Positions 9,366 through 18,906 are shown, counted from the first letter of the stretch. The stretch is DNA of 64,000 nucleotides from Pseudomonadota bacterium (GCA_021787615.1 JAJYLP010000005.1:19760-83759); one strand, 5' to 3'. The notes: generated by a model from the letters alone, not told the origin. A program made the numbers and translations.

Positions 9366-10763
9366 ATGCCTGCGTACAACACCATCGTCTTCCACGCTGA
9401 CCGCTGCGACGGCTGCGGGAAATGCATGCTCGCCTGCGCGCAGGCGAAAAGCGCGTCGGACTCGCCGCAGCGCGCCCGTCTCGAGGTGCTCGCCGACGAT
9501 GCCGGTCGCTTCGAGCTGGCGATGTGCCGGCAGTGCGCCGACCCCGAGTGTGTACCGAGCTGTCCGGCGGCCGCGCTCGCCAAGAATGCCGCAACCGGAG
9601 TGATCGAGTGGGATCACGGCAAGTGCATCGACTGTCTGCTGTGCACCGTCGGATGCAGCTATGCCGGCATTGCCCTCGACGAAGCAGCCGGCCACGTCGT
9701 CAAGTGTGATCAGTGCGGCGGCGACCCGGCTTGCGTGCGCGCGTGCAAACCGGGCGCACTCGAGTACCTGACCATGGCGCGGATCTACGAGGAAGTCGGC
9801 TCGCTCGAGGATCTGTTCGTGCAGGGACTTGCCGGATGCCAGGGATGCAATACCGAGCTGGTGATGAGGCACACGCTGCGCCGCGTCGGGCCGGACACGG
9901 TGGTCGCCGCGCCGCCCGGTTGCGTGCCGGGAATGGGCGCGGTCGGCTACAACGGTCTCACCGGCACCAAGGTTCCGGTGTTCCATCCTCTGTTGACCAA
10001 TACCGCCCCGATGCTCGCCGGACTCAAACGCTTCTACAAGCGCAAGGGCCGACAGGTCACTGCACTGGCGCTCGCCGGCGATGGGGGCGCGGCAGACGTC
10101 GGCTTCCAGTCACTATCGGGTGCGGCGGAGCGCGGCGAGGAAATACTGTTCCTGGTTATCGATAACGAGGGTTACATGAACACCGGCATGCAGCGCTCGA
10201 GTTGCACGCCGTATGGGGCCTGGACCAGCACGACTCCCGTCGGCCGCGAATCACACGGTAAGAGTCAGGACGCGAAGAATTTGCCGCTGATCATGGTAGA
10301 GCACCGATGTGCCTACGTGGCCACGGCATCGACGGCGTTCATGGCGGACTTCTACCTCAAGCTCGACAGGGCCCTGCAGGCTTCCAAGACCGGCTTCGCC
10401 TATCTGCACGTTTATTCGCCGTGCACGACCGGTTGGCGCTTCCCATCGAAGAAGAACATCGAGGTCGCGCGCAAGGCCGTCGAGAGCAATTTCGTCCTGC
10501 TCTGGGAGTACACACCCACTGCCGGCCTCAGGCTGACGCGCTCCGTAGACGACCCGGCTCCCCTTAGCGAGTACCTCGAGGTGCTCGGCAAGTACCGGCA
10601 TCTGACGCCCGAGCAGGTCGCGCACCTGCAGCGGCACATCGCCGAAAACGTGGCGACCATCAAACGGCACGCCGTCGCGGAGGCGCCCGTGTCCCCGGCA
10701 TCTACGCCGCCCGGGATTTCGAGCGTTCGCGCACTGCAAGGTCCCGCAGCGTCGCAAGCGTGA
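9366..10763 (+). CDS. padI: Phenylglyoxylate:acceptor oxidoreductase, beta (TPP) subunit
   Basis: A 465-residue fusion: an N-terminal ferredoxin module of about 140 residues with several CxxCxxC clusters (CDGCGKCMLAC, CIDCLLCTVGC, CDQCGGDPAC), followed by the thiamine diphosphate-binding beta domain (GCQGCNTE, ALAGDGGAADVGF, DNEGYMNTGMQ). It is the catalytic TPP subunit. A GTG at 9357 is possible, but the ATG at 9366 with GAGGTG upstream is preferred. The last 62 bases overlap the convergent Rrf2 gene; the C-terminal 30 residues are low-complexity and may be dispensable. Confidence 0.9.
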   Translation: MPAYNTIVFHADRCDGCGKCMLACAQAKSASDSPQRARLEVLADDAGRFELAMCRQCADPECVPSCPAAALAKNAATGVIEWDHGKCIDCLLCTVGCSYAGIALDEAAGHVVKCDQCGGDPACVRACKPGALEYLTMARIYEEVGSLEDLFVQGLAGCQGCNTELVMRHTLRRVGPDTVVAAPPGCVPGMGAVGYNGLTGTKVPVFHPLLTNTAPMLAGLKRFYKRKGRQVTALALAGDGGAADVGFQSLSGAAERGEEILFLVIDNEGYMNTGMQRSSCTPYGAWTSTTPVGRESHGKSQDAKNLPLIMVEHRCAYVATASTAFMADFYLKLDRALQASKTGFAYLHVYSPCTTGWRFPSKKNIEVARKAVESNFVLLWEYTPTAGLRLTRSVDDPAPLSEYLEVLGKYRHLTPEQVAHLQRHIAENVATIKRHAVAEAPVSPASTPPGISSVRALQGPAASQA

Positions 10764-11130
10764 TGCATCCGAGCGTTGTCCGGATGGTATCGTCGATCTC
10801 CTGCAGCACGATCCCGAGGGCCCCCGCTTCGGCGGTGCGCCCACCCAGGTCGCTCGCCTGCAGCGCGAGCGAGGCGCGTGGCTCGAACAGTTCTATGATG
10901 TCGAGCAGGGTCGTCCGCCGCGCGTTGCCGCAGAACTGGAAACCGCCGCCGACGCCGCGCACCGAGCGCACGATACCGGCCCGACCGAGCACATTCATCA
11001 CCTTGGCCAGGTGATTGGTCGAGACTGCGTATTTCTCAGCGATATCCGCCACCGTCAGTTGCCGGTTCGGCTCGGCGATCAGTTCCAGCACGGAGTAGAT
11101 GGCGAGCTGGCTCGCGACTTGCAGCTTCAT
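10702..11130 (-). CDS. Rrf2 family transcriptional regulator (BadM-like)
   Basis: A 142-residue winged-helix regulator of the Rrf2 family, with N-terminal MKLQVASQLAIYSVLELIAE, the helix-turn-helix DIAEKYAVSTNHLAKVMNVL and the wing VRGVGGGFQF. The three-cysteine cluster motif of IscR/NsrR is absent (only two scattered Cys), so iron-sulfur sensing is unlikely. It is co-transcribed with a GNAT gene through an ATGA overlap, a pairing like badL/badM beside the benzoyl-CoA reductase genes of Rhodopseudomonas palustris, where BadM is a repressor. I infer it controls the anaerobic genes through the shared 20-bp palindrome, including its own operon (site at 11729-11748). The ATG at 11130 gives the family N-terminus. 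Confidence 0.87.
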   Translation of the reverse strand: MKLQVASQLAIYSVLELIAEPNRQLTVADIAEKYAVSTNHLAKVMNVLGRAGIVRSVRGVGGGFQFCGNARRTTLLDIIELFEPRASLALQASDLGGRTAEAGALGIVLQEIDDTIRTTLGCITLATLRDLAVRERSKSRAA

Positions 11131-11675
11131 TCCAGGTCCTTTTCCAGTTGAATATAGGGACCTGCCATCATGCCCTCGCTGCGGAAGAACATCATCGGCA
11201 GCCGGTCGTCGCGCGCGACCATGGTCCGCATCTTGGTCATGCCCGCTTTGCGAAACTCTGCGGCAATCGCGGCCAATAGCGTCTCGGCGACGCCTCGCAG
11301 CCGTGCGCCCGGGTCCACCGACAGCGCATACACCCACCCGCAAGGCGCGGAGCCGAATTCCCAGGCGCGAATCTCACCGACGATGAAGCCGAGCACACGG
11401 TCGGATTGCTCTGCGGGAGTCGCGACGAGAAAGATCACCCGGGCCGCAACCGACGCTCCCTGCCGCTGATACAACTCGAGCCAGTGAGCAGGCTTTGGCA
11501 GTCCCGTGGCAGCGGCATCGATCGCCGTCACGGCTTCGATGTCCGCGGGCCGCGCCGCACGCACGGACAATCGCGTCCCCGCCTCGCTTGCCTGCGGCTC
11601 GGCCACCGCCTCCTTGGGGGACGGCCGTGCGCGCTCGCGCGCTTGCGCCGGCGCTCGTTTCACCCGGTCCTTCAC
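11127..11675 (-). CDS. GNAT family N-acetyltransferase (BadL-like)
   Basis: About 182 residues, with the GNAT fold in the C-terminal two thirds: LSVRAARPADIEAVTAIDAAA, then the acetyl-CoA binding stretch around VYALSVDPGARLRGVAETLL, and MFFRSEGMMAGPY. The start is taken as the GTG at 11675, preceded by GGAGGAG, leaving out the frame running to 11813 across the operator. It is coupled to the Rrf2 gene by ATGA. The arrangement resembles badL-badM of R. palustris. The substrate cannot be read from sequence; it may acetylate an aromatic metabolite or a protein. Confidence 0.82.
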   Translation of the reverse strand: MKDRVKRAPAQARERARPSPKEAVAEPQASEAGTRLSVRAARPADIEAVTAIDAAATGLPKPAHWLELYQRQGASVAARVIFLVATPAEQSDRVLGFIVGEIRAWEFGSAPCGWVYALSVDPGARLRGVAETLLAAIAAEFRKAGMTKMRTMVARDDRLPMMFFRSEGMMAGPYIQLEKDLE

Positions 11676-11728
11676 GACTCCTCCGCACCGTGCTCGATGC
11701 GCCACCCGAGGTCGCAGGCGGCAAACGA

Positions 11729-11748
11729 CTATTATCGTACCATAATAC
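11729..11748. promoter_or_regulatory. Operator-like palindrome, site 2 (GNAT-rrf2)
   Basis: CTATTATCGTACCATAATAC matches the ideal 20-bp palindrome at 18 of 20 positions, the best copy in the window. It lies about 54 bases upstream of the GNAT start on the minus strand, consistent with autoregulation of the Rrf2 operon. Confidence 0.72.
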
Positions 11749-11876
11749 GCGAAATTCTGGACTGAGTACAATCCGGTCCGGCGTCCTGAGCGGCCTGCGC
11801 CCGCGCGCCGCACTGCCCGGCAAGCCGACCCGAGCGGACTGCGGTCCGCGCGTGCTCCGCCGGGCGCCGCTCGCCC

Positions 11877-12122
11877 TCAGCAGTGAAGCTGTTCGTACTT
11901 CTCGAGCAGCTGCTCGCGCGTTTCGACGAAGTCGGCATTTTGAACGATGCAGTCGGCCGGGCAGACCAGCCGGCACTGCGGCTCGTCTTCGGCTCCGACG
12001 CACTCCGTGCACTTCAGCGCATCGATGAGGTAGATCGGCTGGCCGGCGGCGATCGCCTTATTGGGACAGACCGGCTCGCACGCATCGCAGGCGGTGCAGC
12101 CGTCGTTGATCAACAGTGCCAT
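11877..12122 (-). CDS. fdx: 2x[4Fe-4S] ferredoxin, electron donor to benzoyl-CoA reductase
   Basis: An 81-residue ferredoxin with two clusters: CTACDACEPVC for the first and CTECVGAEDEPQCRLVC for the second, whose six-residue-longer loop matches the Chromatium/Thauera type of low-potential ferredoxin. It is the last gene of the oah-dch-bcrCBAD operon. In Thauera aromatica such a ferredoxin is reduced by 2-oxoglutarate:ferredoxin oxidoreductase and donates electrons to benzoyl-CoA reductase. KorAB encoded at 25-27 kb would play that part here. Confidence 0.9.
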   Translation of the reverse strand: MALLINDGCTACDACEPVCPNKAIAAGQPIYLIDALKCTECVGAEDEPQCRLVCPADCIVQNADFVETREQLLEKYEQLHC

Positions 12123-12146
12123 GTTCGAAACCTCTAAAATGGGAAC

Positions 12147-12992
12147 TCAGGCCGCGCAGTTCATCTCACCGCGCGCCGCCAATCGGTCGAACCGGTACGC
12201 GCCCCAGAGCGCCGCGCCGATGGCGCCCGCGAACTGCGAATCCGGGTGCGCTCGGACCGTCGCCGCCATGCCCTTCATGTTGCCGATCTCCTCGTTCAGC
12301 GTGGCGATCAGGCCCGCATCGAGCGCGAGGCCGCCTGTCACCATCACCACGCCGCTCCTGACGTCGATCGACTTCAGCAGCTTCACCAGACGGCTCGCCA
12401 TGGACAAGTGGATACCCTTGATGATGTTCGCCGCGGAAATCCCGCGCGAGACCATGTTGATGACATCGGTTTCGGCGAGGACCGCGCAGATCGATGACAC
12501 CACCTCCGGATTGTCGGCCCGTTCGGAAAGAGAGCCGATCTCGTCCTGGGCGATGCCCAGATAGCGCGCGATATTCTCCAGGAACTGCCCCGAGCCGGAC
12601 GCGCACTGGCTCGTCATCTTGTAGTTGAGCACCTTGCCGCGCTCGTCCATCGAGATGGCGCGGCCGTGCAGCGCCCCGATGTCGAGCACCGCGCGTGTCT
12701 CGGGCTCCAGATGGATCGCGCCGCGCGCGTGCGTCGTCATCGAATAGAAATGCCCGGTGTGAAACGGGACGCTTTCCCCCTCCCCGGTCGTCGCCACATA
12801 GCTGACTTCCCGCTGCGATAGCCCGGCCTCGCCGAGGGTCTGATCGAAGGCGACCCGCGCGAGCTCTAGCGGGTCGCGTTGACGCATGCGCCACAACGAG
12901 CGCGCCAGCCAGTCGACCTTCCCGTCCTCCACGCGCAGCAGCACCGCCTTGACGGCACCGGTGCCGACGTCGATCCCCGCTGTCACAGTCAT
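12147..12992 (-). CDS. bcrD: Benzoyl-CoA reductase, subunit D
   Basis: A 281-residue ASKHA-fold ATPase, the size of Thauera BcrD (about 282). It has the N-terminal phosphate loop [16 protein letters not shown], the cluster cysteines in [16 protein letters not shown] and [12 protein letters not shown], and a C-terminal [15 protein letters not shown]. With BcrA it hydrolyses ATP and bridges a [4Fe-4S] cluster, driving low-potential electrons to BcrBC. The start is the ATG at 12992, overlapping the bcrA stop as ATGA; the track's extension to 13688 is read-through of bcrA in another frame. Confidence 0.93.
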   Translation of the reverse strand: MTVTAGIDVGTGAVKAVLLRVEDGKVDWLARSLWRMRQRDPLELARVAFDQTLGEAGLSQREVSYVATTGEGESVPFHTGHFYSMTTHARGAIHLEPETRAVLDIGALHGRAISMDERGKVLNYKMTSQCASGSGQFLENIARYLGIAQDEIGSLSERADNPEVVSSICAVLAETDVINMVSRGISAANIIKGIHLSMASRLVKLLKSIDVRSGVVMVTGGLALDAGLIATLNEEIGNMKGMAATVRAHPDSQFAGAIGAALWGAYRFDRLAARGEMNCAA

Positions 12993-14326
12993 GCCCTGCC
13001 CTCCGCTCTCGCACCATCCGAATGCGCCCGGCGCGCGAATTCCGCAGCGCCGAGCGCGCCGGTGTAAATCGACTCCGGATTGATGTTGATCGTGAGTTCT
13101 CCGTAGTTTTCCTTGAGCACCTTGCGCAGCTCCCGAACCGCCGCTTCGTTCTTCGCCACACCTCCGGTGAAGGTGAACTCGTCCGTTACCCCGCCCGAGC
13201 GCGAGATGATGGAGATGGCCCGCAGAATGATGGCCCGGTGCAGGCCGGCGACGATGTCTTCGCGCTTCTCCCCGAGCGAGAGCCGATCGCGCAGCTCCGC
13301 GCCTGCGAAAACGGTACAGGTCGAGTTGATCCGCACCGGGCGCTCGGATTTCATGGCCATGGGGCCGAGCTCGTGCAGTCCCATGTTCATCTCGTCGGCG
13401 ATATAGCCCAGATACCGCCCGCAGCCCGCGGCGCATCGGTCGTTCATCTGGAAATTGGTCACCAGGCCCTCCGCGTCGACCTGAATGCCTTTGGTGTCTT
13501 GCCCGCCGATATCGAGCACGGTGCGGGTTTGCGGGTACATCAAGTGCGCACCAAGCCCGTGGCACAGGATCTCCGAGCGGATGTGCTCCTTGGAGAATGG
13601 CAGGGTCACGCGGCCGTATCCGGTTCCGACCAAGTACGACTCCTCGAGCTCGAGCCCGAGCGACGCATCGATACTGTCCCGTATCCACTCGGCAGCGGCC
13701 CCGGCGATGCGGTCCTCCGCCAGCACCCGTGCCAGCGCCCGCCGGAACTTCGCATCCAGATCGCCGGATGGCGGGCGGTTCTCGACCTCGATGATCGCCT
13801 TGTCGTAGCTGTTGAGCAGCACCTCGTAGGGAAAGCTGGTCTCGCGCGACACCGCCTCGGCGTGCGCATAGAAACGCGCGCCGGCGATGTCCCGAAAGAA
13901 GTCCGACTTGCGCTTCCCGCCGGGCGCATAAAGCTCGCCGGCTTCCCGTCTGACGCGTATGAACGTCTCCGTGAGCGTCTCGCTCAGCCGCGCCTCCAGG
14001 GCCGCGAACTGCCCGCCCTTCAACTGCCCGATGCAGGTATGCTCCAGATCGTCGAGTCGCTCGATGAACTGCTCGAGGCGAAAGAATCGCTCGAAGGCGG
14101 AGAGAAACTCACCGACGCGCTCGCCAAAGTCCCCCGAATCCGTGAGCGCCCGGCGAAACAGCGTGAAGCGCGCGTCGACGCGCGCCTCCTCACCGGCGAT
14201 CCGGGTGGCGATTGCGTAGTTGGAGCGTGAATTGGTGATCCCCCGGCCGAGGACTTGGCACGACTCGTCCAGGAGCACGGCCTTGGTGGTCGTAGATCCG
14301 AGATCGATGCCGACGAAGGTTTTCAT
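12989..14326 (-). CDS. bcrA: Benzoyl-CoA reductase, subunit A
   Basis: A 445-residue ASKHA ATPase subunit with [19 protein letters not shown] at the N-terminus, a roughly 150-residue insertion characteristic of the larger BcrA/BzdQ-type subunit, [11 protein letters not shown], the cluster-binding [12 protein letters not shown] and [11 protein letters not shown], and [12 protein letters not shown] near the C-terminus. It forms the electron activase with BcrD. The length and the partner BcrD of 281 residues place the enzyme in the Thauera subclass of class I (ATP-dependent) reductases. Confidence 0.94.
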   Translation of the reverse strand: MKTFVGIDLGSTTTKAVLLDESCQVLGRGITNSRSNYAIATRIAGEEARVDARFTLFRRALTDSGDFGERVGEFLSAFERFFRLEQFIERLDDLEHTCIGQLKGGQFAALEARLSETLTETFIRVRREAGELYAPGGKRKSDFFRDIAGARFYAHAEAVSRETSFPYEVLLNSYDKAIIEVENRPPSGDLDAKFRRALARVLAEDRIAGAAAEWIRDSIDASLGLELEESYLVGTGYGRVTLPFSKEHIRSEILCHGLGAHLMYPQTRTVLDIGGQDTKGIQVDAEGLVTNFQMNDRCAAGCGRYLGYIADEMNMGLHELGPMAMKSERPVRINSTCTVFAGAELRDRLSLGEKREDIVAGLHRAIILRAISIISRSGGVTDEFTFTGGVAKNEAAVRELRKVLKENYGELTININPESIYTGALGAAEFARRAHSDGARAEGRA

Positions 14327-14337
14327 GGCGAACCCGA

Positions 14338-15663
14338 TCAGGCCGCGTGCGCTGCGCCGCTGCGCCGTTGTTCGATCATCTGAAAATAGCTCTCGAGCCG
14401 GTTCTTGATGTTCGCCGCCGAGAAGTAGCGCGGGTCGACCAGATCCGACTCGATGAACGCCCCGGGCTTGCCGGTCCGCCGCTCGATCTCGCGCATCATC
14501 AGCAGCTGTCCCGCGGAGAAGCTGTTACAGCTCTTGATCGAGTTGATCAACAGGCCGTCCGCCTGGTATTCCTCGAGATAGCGACTCAGCATGTCGATGC
14601 GCATCGGCAGGCTCCGGTTCGTGTACACCCCGAGGCAGTACTCCGCGAGGGTCTCGAGCGGCTTGCGCGGATCGTGGCGGAACCCCAGGTCGTATACACC
14701 GCCGACCTTGGTGTAGCTGGAGGCGACCACCACCGCGCCCTCGTCGTAGAACATCTTCCAGAATTGGCGGAAATTCGTGTAATTCGGCGGTCCCTCAACG
14801 ACCAGCCGATATTTCTCCGCGCCCATGTCCCCTTCCGGCGTGACCGGCCCGGTACCGGCGGCGATACGCTCATCAACCTCGGCGCGCAGGAACCTGTAGT
14901 ACTCGAGCGCATCCTCGCTGCCGCGGAACGCGCCGAAGATCGGACCGATATAGTAGATACCGCCGAAGTAGGCATCGATCGGCGACGGCCGGTTGCGCGC
15001 CGACCTCAGCACATACACCAAGTCGTCCTCCGCCTGCGCGGACCTTGCCAGCCGCTCCCGCAGCCTGTCAATGTCGAACTTGACGCCCGAGACGCGTTCG
15101 AGCTTCGGAATCACCTCGTCGCGAAGCTGCCGGACCATGTACTGGATCATGTTCGGCGTGACCGTGCCGTCGCCGAGATACGGCGTATGCAGCATGATCG
15201 TCTCGCACCGGTATTGTTCGCGCAGCAGCTCGAACCACTTCATGAAAGTGAAGCAGCCGGTATAGGAGAGAAGCAATACGTCGGGCTTTGGGAACGGCCG
15301 GCCGTTCGGCGCGATGTTGCCTTTGGCCATCATGCCGATATCGGACTTCACGTAGGTGCAGACATCCTCGGAATGGCCGATCTTTTCCGCCTCGAGCACG
15401 TACTGTCCCGAGATCCGACGCAGCCCGTTCTGGATCGCGTTGACCTCGGGCAGATTGTTCACCAGCCCGAAGCAGTCGATGAGCTCATTCAGGTTGCCCG
15501 GCACGAAGGTACTGCACACCTTCTCGCCGGTCTGCGGCGCGGCCGTCAGCCGGTCGTAGTGCGCACCCATCATGGCCTTCTGCTTGCGCATCGAGGCGTC
15601 CTTGTGCACGTCCCGCAGCGCCGCCTTCTGCTGCGTGGTGGTCGTATTCACTGCGCGCTCCAC
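14338..15663 (-). CDS. bcrB: Benzoyl-CoA reductase, subunit B
   Basis: A 441-residue subunit of the HgdB-like family (2-hydroxyglutaryl-CoA dehydratase D component), close to Thauera BcrB length. It carries [18 protein letters not shown] and [20 protein letters not shown], the cysteine-containing regions that bind the active-site [4Fe-4S] cluster. With BcrC it forms the substrate-reducing module converting benzoyl-CoA to cyclohexa-1,5-diene-1-carbonyl-CoA. It overlaps the bcrC stop by 16 bases and precedes bcrA by 11. Confidence 0.94.
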   Translation of the reverse strand: MERAVNTTTTQQKAALRDVHKDASMRKQKAMMGAHYDRLTAAPQTGEKVCSTFVPGNLNELIDCFGLVNNLPEVNAIQNGLRRISGQYVLEAEKIGHSEDVCTYVKSDIGMMAKGNIAPNGRPFPKPDVLLLSYTGCFTFMKWFELLREQYRCETIMLHTPYLGDGTVTPNMIQYMVRQLRDEVIPKLERVSGVKFDIDRLRERLARSAQAEDDLVYVLRSARNRPSPIDAYFGGIYYIGPIFGAFRGSEDALEYYRFLRAEVDERIAAGTGPVTPEGDMGAEKYRLVVEGPPNYTNFRQFWKMFYDEGAVVVASSYTKVGGVYDLGFRHDPRKPLETLAEYCLGVYTNRSLPMRIDMLSRYLEEYQADGLLINSIKSCNSFSAGQLLMMREIERRTGKPGAFIESDLVDPRYFSAANIKNRLESYFQMIEQRRSGAAHAA

Positions 15664-16835
15664 AATTTGATTGAATCGGCAAAAGTGCCGGCCTGTTCGC
15701 GGATCGGCTGCATCTGTCCGAAATTCTCCGAGTACTTGAATGCGACGTACGGTATGCCGGCCTCGCGCAGCACCCGTTGCAGCATCGGCCGGTCGAGCAG
15801 CGCCGGATCGCAGAAGCTCGGACAGGCGAATATCACCCCTTCAGCCTTCGCGCGGCGCACGGCCCGCACCAGGTGCTGGCCCTTCTCAGATGCGTCCGGC
15901 TCGTATCGTGCCGCGGTCGATTCCGAGTGATGCAGGAAGGCGTGCGCGAGATTCTGCAACGCGTCCCCCTCAGTCGGCACGTCCTCGCTGAGCCAACGCG
16001 TCACCAGCAGCAGGTCATCGTCGACGACATAGCAGCCCGCCAGCTCCAGCGATTTGATCAGGTTCAAAGGCGGCTGCTCGCAGAACGCGCCCGTGAGCAC
16101 GATCCGGCAGTTATCAAGCCGCGGCCGCTCGGCGGCCGCAGCCGCGCTGAGGTAATCCCGGATGAGCTGCGAGTGCTGCTCGACCGGCAGCACGAGGCCG
16201 GCGCGCGTCAGCAGGTACACTTCGGTGGCCGGAGCCTGCCACGGTTTCGCCCTGCGGTACTCGTACAGTTGCCTGACGAGGCGGCGATTGTCGTTGTAGG
16301 CCGCGATGGAGCCGCGCAGTTCTTCGTCGGTAATCGGCGCGCCCCGTAGGTGTCCGAGCGCTTCGCGCAATTCCGCCAGCTCATTCACATAGTAGTTCCC
16401 GCCGATGGCGTCGCAGTAGTTCTGCGGCACGTCGAAGTAGCGGCTGTATACCTGCGGGTACATCACTTTCCACATGCCGGAAAGGTTGCGGATGACGTCG
16501 CAGATCGACGGGAAGAGCATGCCATCGACGAAGTCGAGGCGGCCGGAGACCGCCAGATCGATCGTCGATCGGGGTATGCGACAGATGTAGCTCTGATAGT
16601 AGGCGTCGCCGTGAATGACCTCGAGCTGATCGCCGCCGCCGAGGATACCGAGCGGCAGCATCCCCGCGGCATGGATCAGCTCGCGCGGCACGTAGATCGG
16701 CATATAGCCGATCACTTTGCGTTCGGGTCTGGCGCTCTTCCATTCGCGCGCGGCTGAAAAATCGAGATCCTCAAACAGCGCGGTGGCGCGCGCGATGATT
16801 GTCGCGACGTCCGACATGCTCAGCGATGCTCCCAT
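15648..16835 (-). CDS. bcrC: Benzoyl-CoA reductase, subunit C
   Basis: A 395-residue subunit of the same HgdB-like family as BcrB. Recognisable stretches are VIGYMPIYVPRELIHAAGMLP, SFCDPALLDRP and YVAFKYSENFGQMQPIREQ, with cysteines for a [4Fe-4S] cluster (YICRIPRS, FPSICDVIRNLSG). The start is taken as the ATG at 16835 with AGAGG upstream, overlapping the dch stop by 16 bases; the ATG at 16817 is the alternative. The ORF track's 663-residue version is read-through into dch and is rejected. Confidence 0.93.
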   Translation of the reverse strand: MGASLSMSDVATIIARATALFEDLDFSAAREWKSARPERKVIGYMPIYVPRELIHAAGMLPLGILGGGDQLEVIHGDAYYQSYICRIPRSTIDLAVSGRLDFVDGMLFPSICDVIRNLSGMWKVMYPQVYSRYFDVPQNYCDAIGGNYYVNELAELREALGHLRGAPITDEELRGSIAAYNDNRRLVRQLYEYRRAKPWQAPATEVYLLTRAGLVLPVEQHSQLIRDYLSAAAAAERPRLDNCRIVLTGAFCEQPPLNLIKSLELAGCYVVDDDLLLVTRWLSEDVPTEGDALQNLAHAFLHHSESTAARYEPDASEKGQHLVRAVRRAKAEGVIFACPSFCDPALLDRPMLQRVLREAGIPYVAFKYSENFGQMQPIREQAGTFADSIKLWSAQ

Positions 16836-17584
16836 TGCGGTGGCCTCTTGGCGAGAAACGCTTCCAGACCCTCGATCGCGTCGCGGCTGCTCATGAGCTC
16901 CTCCAGGTACAGACGCTCGACCTGGGCAAGGCGCTGTTTGATACGCGCCGCGAACTCGAGCCTTGCAGCGCGCACCGCATAGCGCATTGAGCTGGCGCTG
17001 TTCCGCAGCAGGTACTCGGCCGCATAGGCGCGGGCGGCCTGCGCCGGGTTGGTGTGCGCCTGGCAGGCGAGCCCCATCGAGACGGCCTCGGCTCCGGAGA
17101 CGCTCCGACCCGACAGCAACAGGTCCAGGGCGCGCGACGGACCGATCAGCTCCGGCAACAGGCAGGAGGCGGCCGGCGCAAATACCCCGAGCCTGATCTC
17201 GGGCTGGCCGAGCTCGGCATCCGGCGCGACGAACAGCAGGTGGCCGCAAAGCGCCAATTCCAGCCCCGCGCCGAGACATCTGCCGTGCGCTGCGACCAGC
17301 ACCGGCACCTCCGATGCGACGATCCGCCCGATCAGACGGTGCAGCGCGGCCAGCATCGCTCGGCACTGGTCCGGCAAATGCTCGGCGACGCTCGCGCCGA
17401 AACTGAAGTTCGGACCCTCGGCATCGATCACGATCGCGCTCAGCGTGGGCGGCTGCGGCTGCGCCAATGCGGCCTCGAGCGCCGCGATCATTTCCGCGTC
17501 GATCAGGTTGGCTTTCGGGCGCGCCAGATGCAGCCCCATCAGGCGATCCCCAGCCTCGAAACGGATTTCGAGCGCCGAGTTCAT
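16820..17584 (-). CDS. dch: Cyclohexa-1,5-diene-1-carbonyl-CoA hydratase
   Basis: A 254-residue crotonase-fold enzyme, the usual Dch length. It hydrates the dienoyl-CoA made by BcrABCD to 6-hydroxycyclohex-1-ene-1-carbonyl-CoA. Crotonase features are the oxyanion-hole segments PNFSFGASVAEH and HGRCLGAGLELALCG, and AELGQPEIRLGVFAP, where Dch proteins have this pattern instead of the typical Glu pair. The start is the ATG at 17584 (MNSALEIRFEAG), overlapping the oah stop as ATGA. The position between oah and bcrC supports Dch over a generic enoyl-CoA hydratase. Confidence 0.9.
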   Translation of the reverse strand: MNSALEIRFEAGDRLMGLHLARPKANLIDAEMIAALEAALAQPQPPTLSAIVIDAEGPNFSFGASVAEHLPDQCRAMLAALHRLIGRIVASEVPVLVAAHGRCLGAGLELALCGHLLFVAPDAELGQPEIRLGVFAPAASCLLPELIGPSRALDLLLSGRSVSGAEAVSMGLACQAHTNPAQAARAYAAEYLLRNSASSMRYAVRAARLEFAARIKQRLAQVERLYLEELMSSRDAIEGLEAFLAKRPPQWEHR

Positions 17585-18720
17585 GTTCGGCGGGCGCCAG
17601 GCTGAATGCTCTCGGTAAGTGCGTCGCTCCATGGCCCATTGGCGGCGAGCGCCTGTCGCAGCGCGATGAAATCGATCTCCCGGCCCGTCTCCTTGGTGCC
17701 TTCGTTGAAGGCGCGAAAGCCCGCTCGGGCCTCGGTCATCATGTTGAGCGCGAGCCAGGCGCGCGAGTTTTCCTTGTTCCGGTTCCAGGATTCGAGCTTG
17801 GGCTTGCGCAGCTCCTCGAGCGTCTTCGTCGTGCAGTCGGGGAACATGTAGAGCAGCTTGGTGCACAGTTCATCGACTTTTCGATCAAGCAGCGACAAGT
17901 CGATGCTGCCCCGCGCGAGCAGTGCCCGGGCGGCGGGGAGCTCGGAGGCGTCCTTGGACTTGCCAAATACGACGCGCCCGTACGGGTCGTGCAGGCGCTG
18001 CGTCTGCACCGACGGGTTGGCGATGAATTCGCCGTCCACCTTGAGCGCCGGAACGATGTCGGTGAGCAGGCCGATCGCATACGCCTCGTGCGCGGAGAAC
18101 GGCTCGCACAGGACGCAGGCGGCCATCGCCCGCTCGACTCCCACCAGGACCGGCAGGAAGTCCGTGCTGCCGCCGATCGGCGCCGAGCCGTGTTTGGGAC
18201 CCGCCTGGCCGAAGCGCGCCAGATCCTGGGCGATGCTGAAGTCGCAGGCCATGCCGATTTCCTGCCCGCCACCGATGCGCATCCCGTTGACGCGACAGAT
18301 GACCGGTTTGTCGCACGCCAGGATCGCGCTCACCATGTCGTTGAAGAGGCGCATGTATGCCCGGTATTCCTGCGGCCTGCCGGCGTAGTACTCGGCGTAT
18401 TCCTTGGTGTTGCCGCCGGTGCAAAATGCCTTGTCGCCGGCGCCGGTGAATACCACGGCAACGACATCGCGCGCGGCGCTCGCGGCGCGAAACGCCAGGA
18501 TCACTCCCTTGACCATTTCAGTGGTGTAGGAATTGAGCTGCGCGGTGTTGTCGAGTGTGATCCATGCGTTGTAGAGACCGGGTACTGTCTTGCCGTCACG
18601 GTCGCGCGCCGGACGCATCTCGTAACGCACTCCGCGGCTCGTACCGGCGCGCACTTCCTCGCTCACCAGTGTGTGGCTTGCCGCGGCCGCGGCGCGGATT
18701 TCCGTGCACTCGGTCACCAT
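17581..18720 (-). CDS. oah: 6-oxocyclohex-1-ene-1-carbonyl-CoA hydrolase
   Basis: A 379-residue crotonase-superfamily ring-opening hydrolase that turns 6-oxocyclohex-1-ene-1-carbonyl-CoA into 3-hydroxypimelyl-CoA. Its length, about 120 residues more than ordinary enoyl-CoA hydratases, and stretches such as LYNAWITLDNTAQLNSYTTEM, FCTGGNTKEYAEYYAGRPQEY and NGMRIGGGQEIGMACDFS are typical of Oah/BamA. It is the first gene of the oah-dch-bcrCBAD-fdx operon, with an operator-like site about 70 bases upstream. Confidence 0.95.
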   Translation of the reverse strand: MVTECTEIRAAAAASHTLVSEEVRAGTSRGVRYEMRPARDRDGKTVPGLYNAWITLDNTAQLNSYTTEMVKGVILAFRAASAARDVVAVVFTGAGDKAFCTGGNTKEYAEYYAGRPQEYRAYMRLFNDMVSAILACDKPVICRVNGMRIGGGQEIGMACDFSIAQDLARFGQAGPKHGSAPIGGSTDFLPVLVGVERAMAACVLCEPFSAHEAYAIGLLTDIVPALKVDGEFIANPSVQTQRLHDPYGRVVFGKSKDASELPAARALLARGSIDLSLLDRKVDELCTKLLYMFPDCTTKTLEELRKPKLESWNRNKENSRAWLALNMMTEARAGFRAFNEGTKETGREIDFIALRQALAANGPWSDALTESIQPGARRT

Positions 18721-18790
18721 GATGTCGTTACCCGGCGGATCTCACCCATGGATTTCCCCTGTCTTGACCGGCCCAAGCCGAGCTATTCGC

Positions 18791-18810
18791 GCATTACGGT
18801 ACCAGAGTAC
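18791..18810. promoter_or_regulatory. Operator-like palindrome, site 3b (oah operon)
   Basis: GCATTACGGTACCAGAGTAC matches the ideal palindrome at 16 of 20 positions. It lies about 70 bases upstream of oah on the minus strand, in the 222-base divergent region shared with padB. This is one of two copies in the same region. Confidence 0.55.
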
Positions 18811-18906
18811 CCGTTTAGGCGCCACTGGTCAACCAGGTCGCATTGCGACCGGGCGCTTCGGCACGAGGGCGCCGCCGCGTTGACAGGATGCGAGCCAGGT
18901 TTTAAG

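Noticed and set aside
13022-14230. 402-residue plus-strand ORF
   Set aside because: Antisense to bcrA with no recognisable motif.
14347-15930. 527-residue plus-strand ORF
   Set aside because: It is antisense to bcrB and bcrC, which are unmistakable; it is a shadow frame.
15648-17639. 663-residue bcrC fusion protein suggested by the ORF track
   Set aside because: The N-terminal 260 residues are dch read in another frame; a good start for bcrC exists at 16835.
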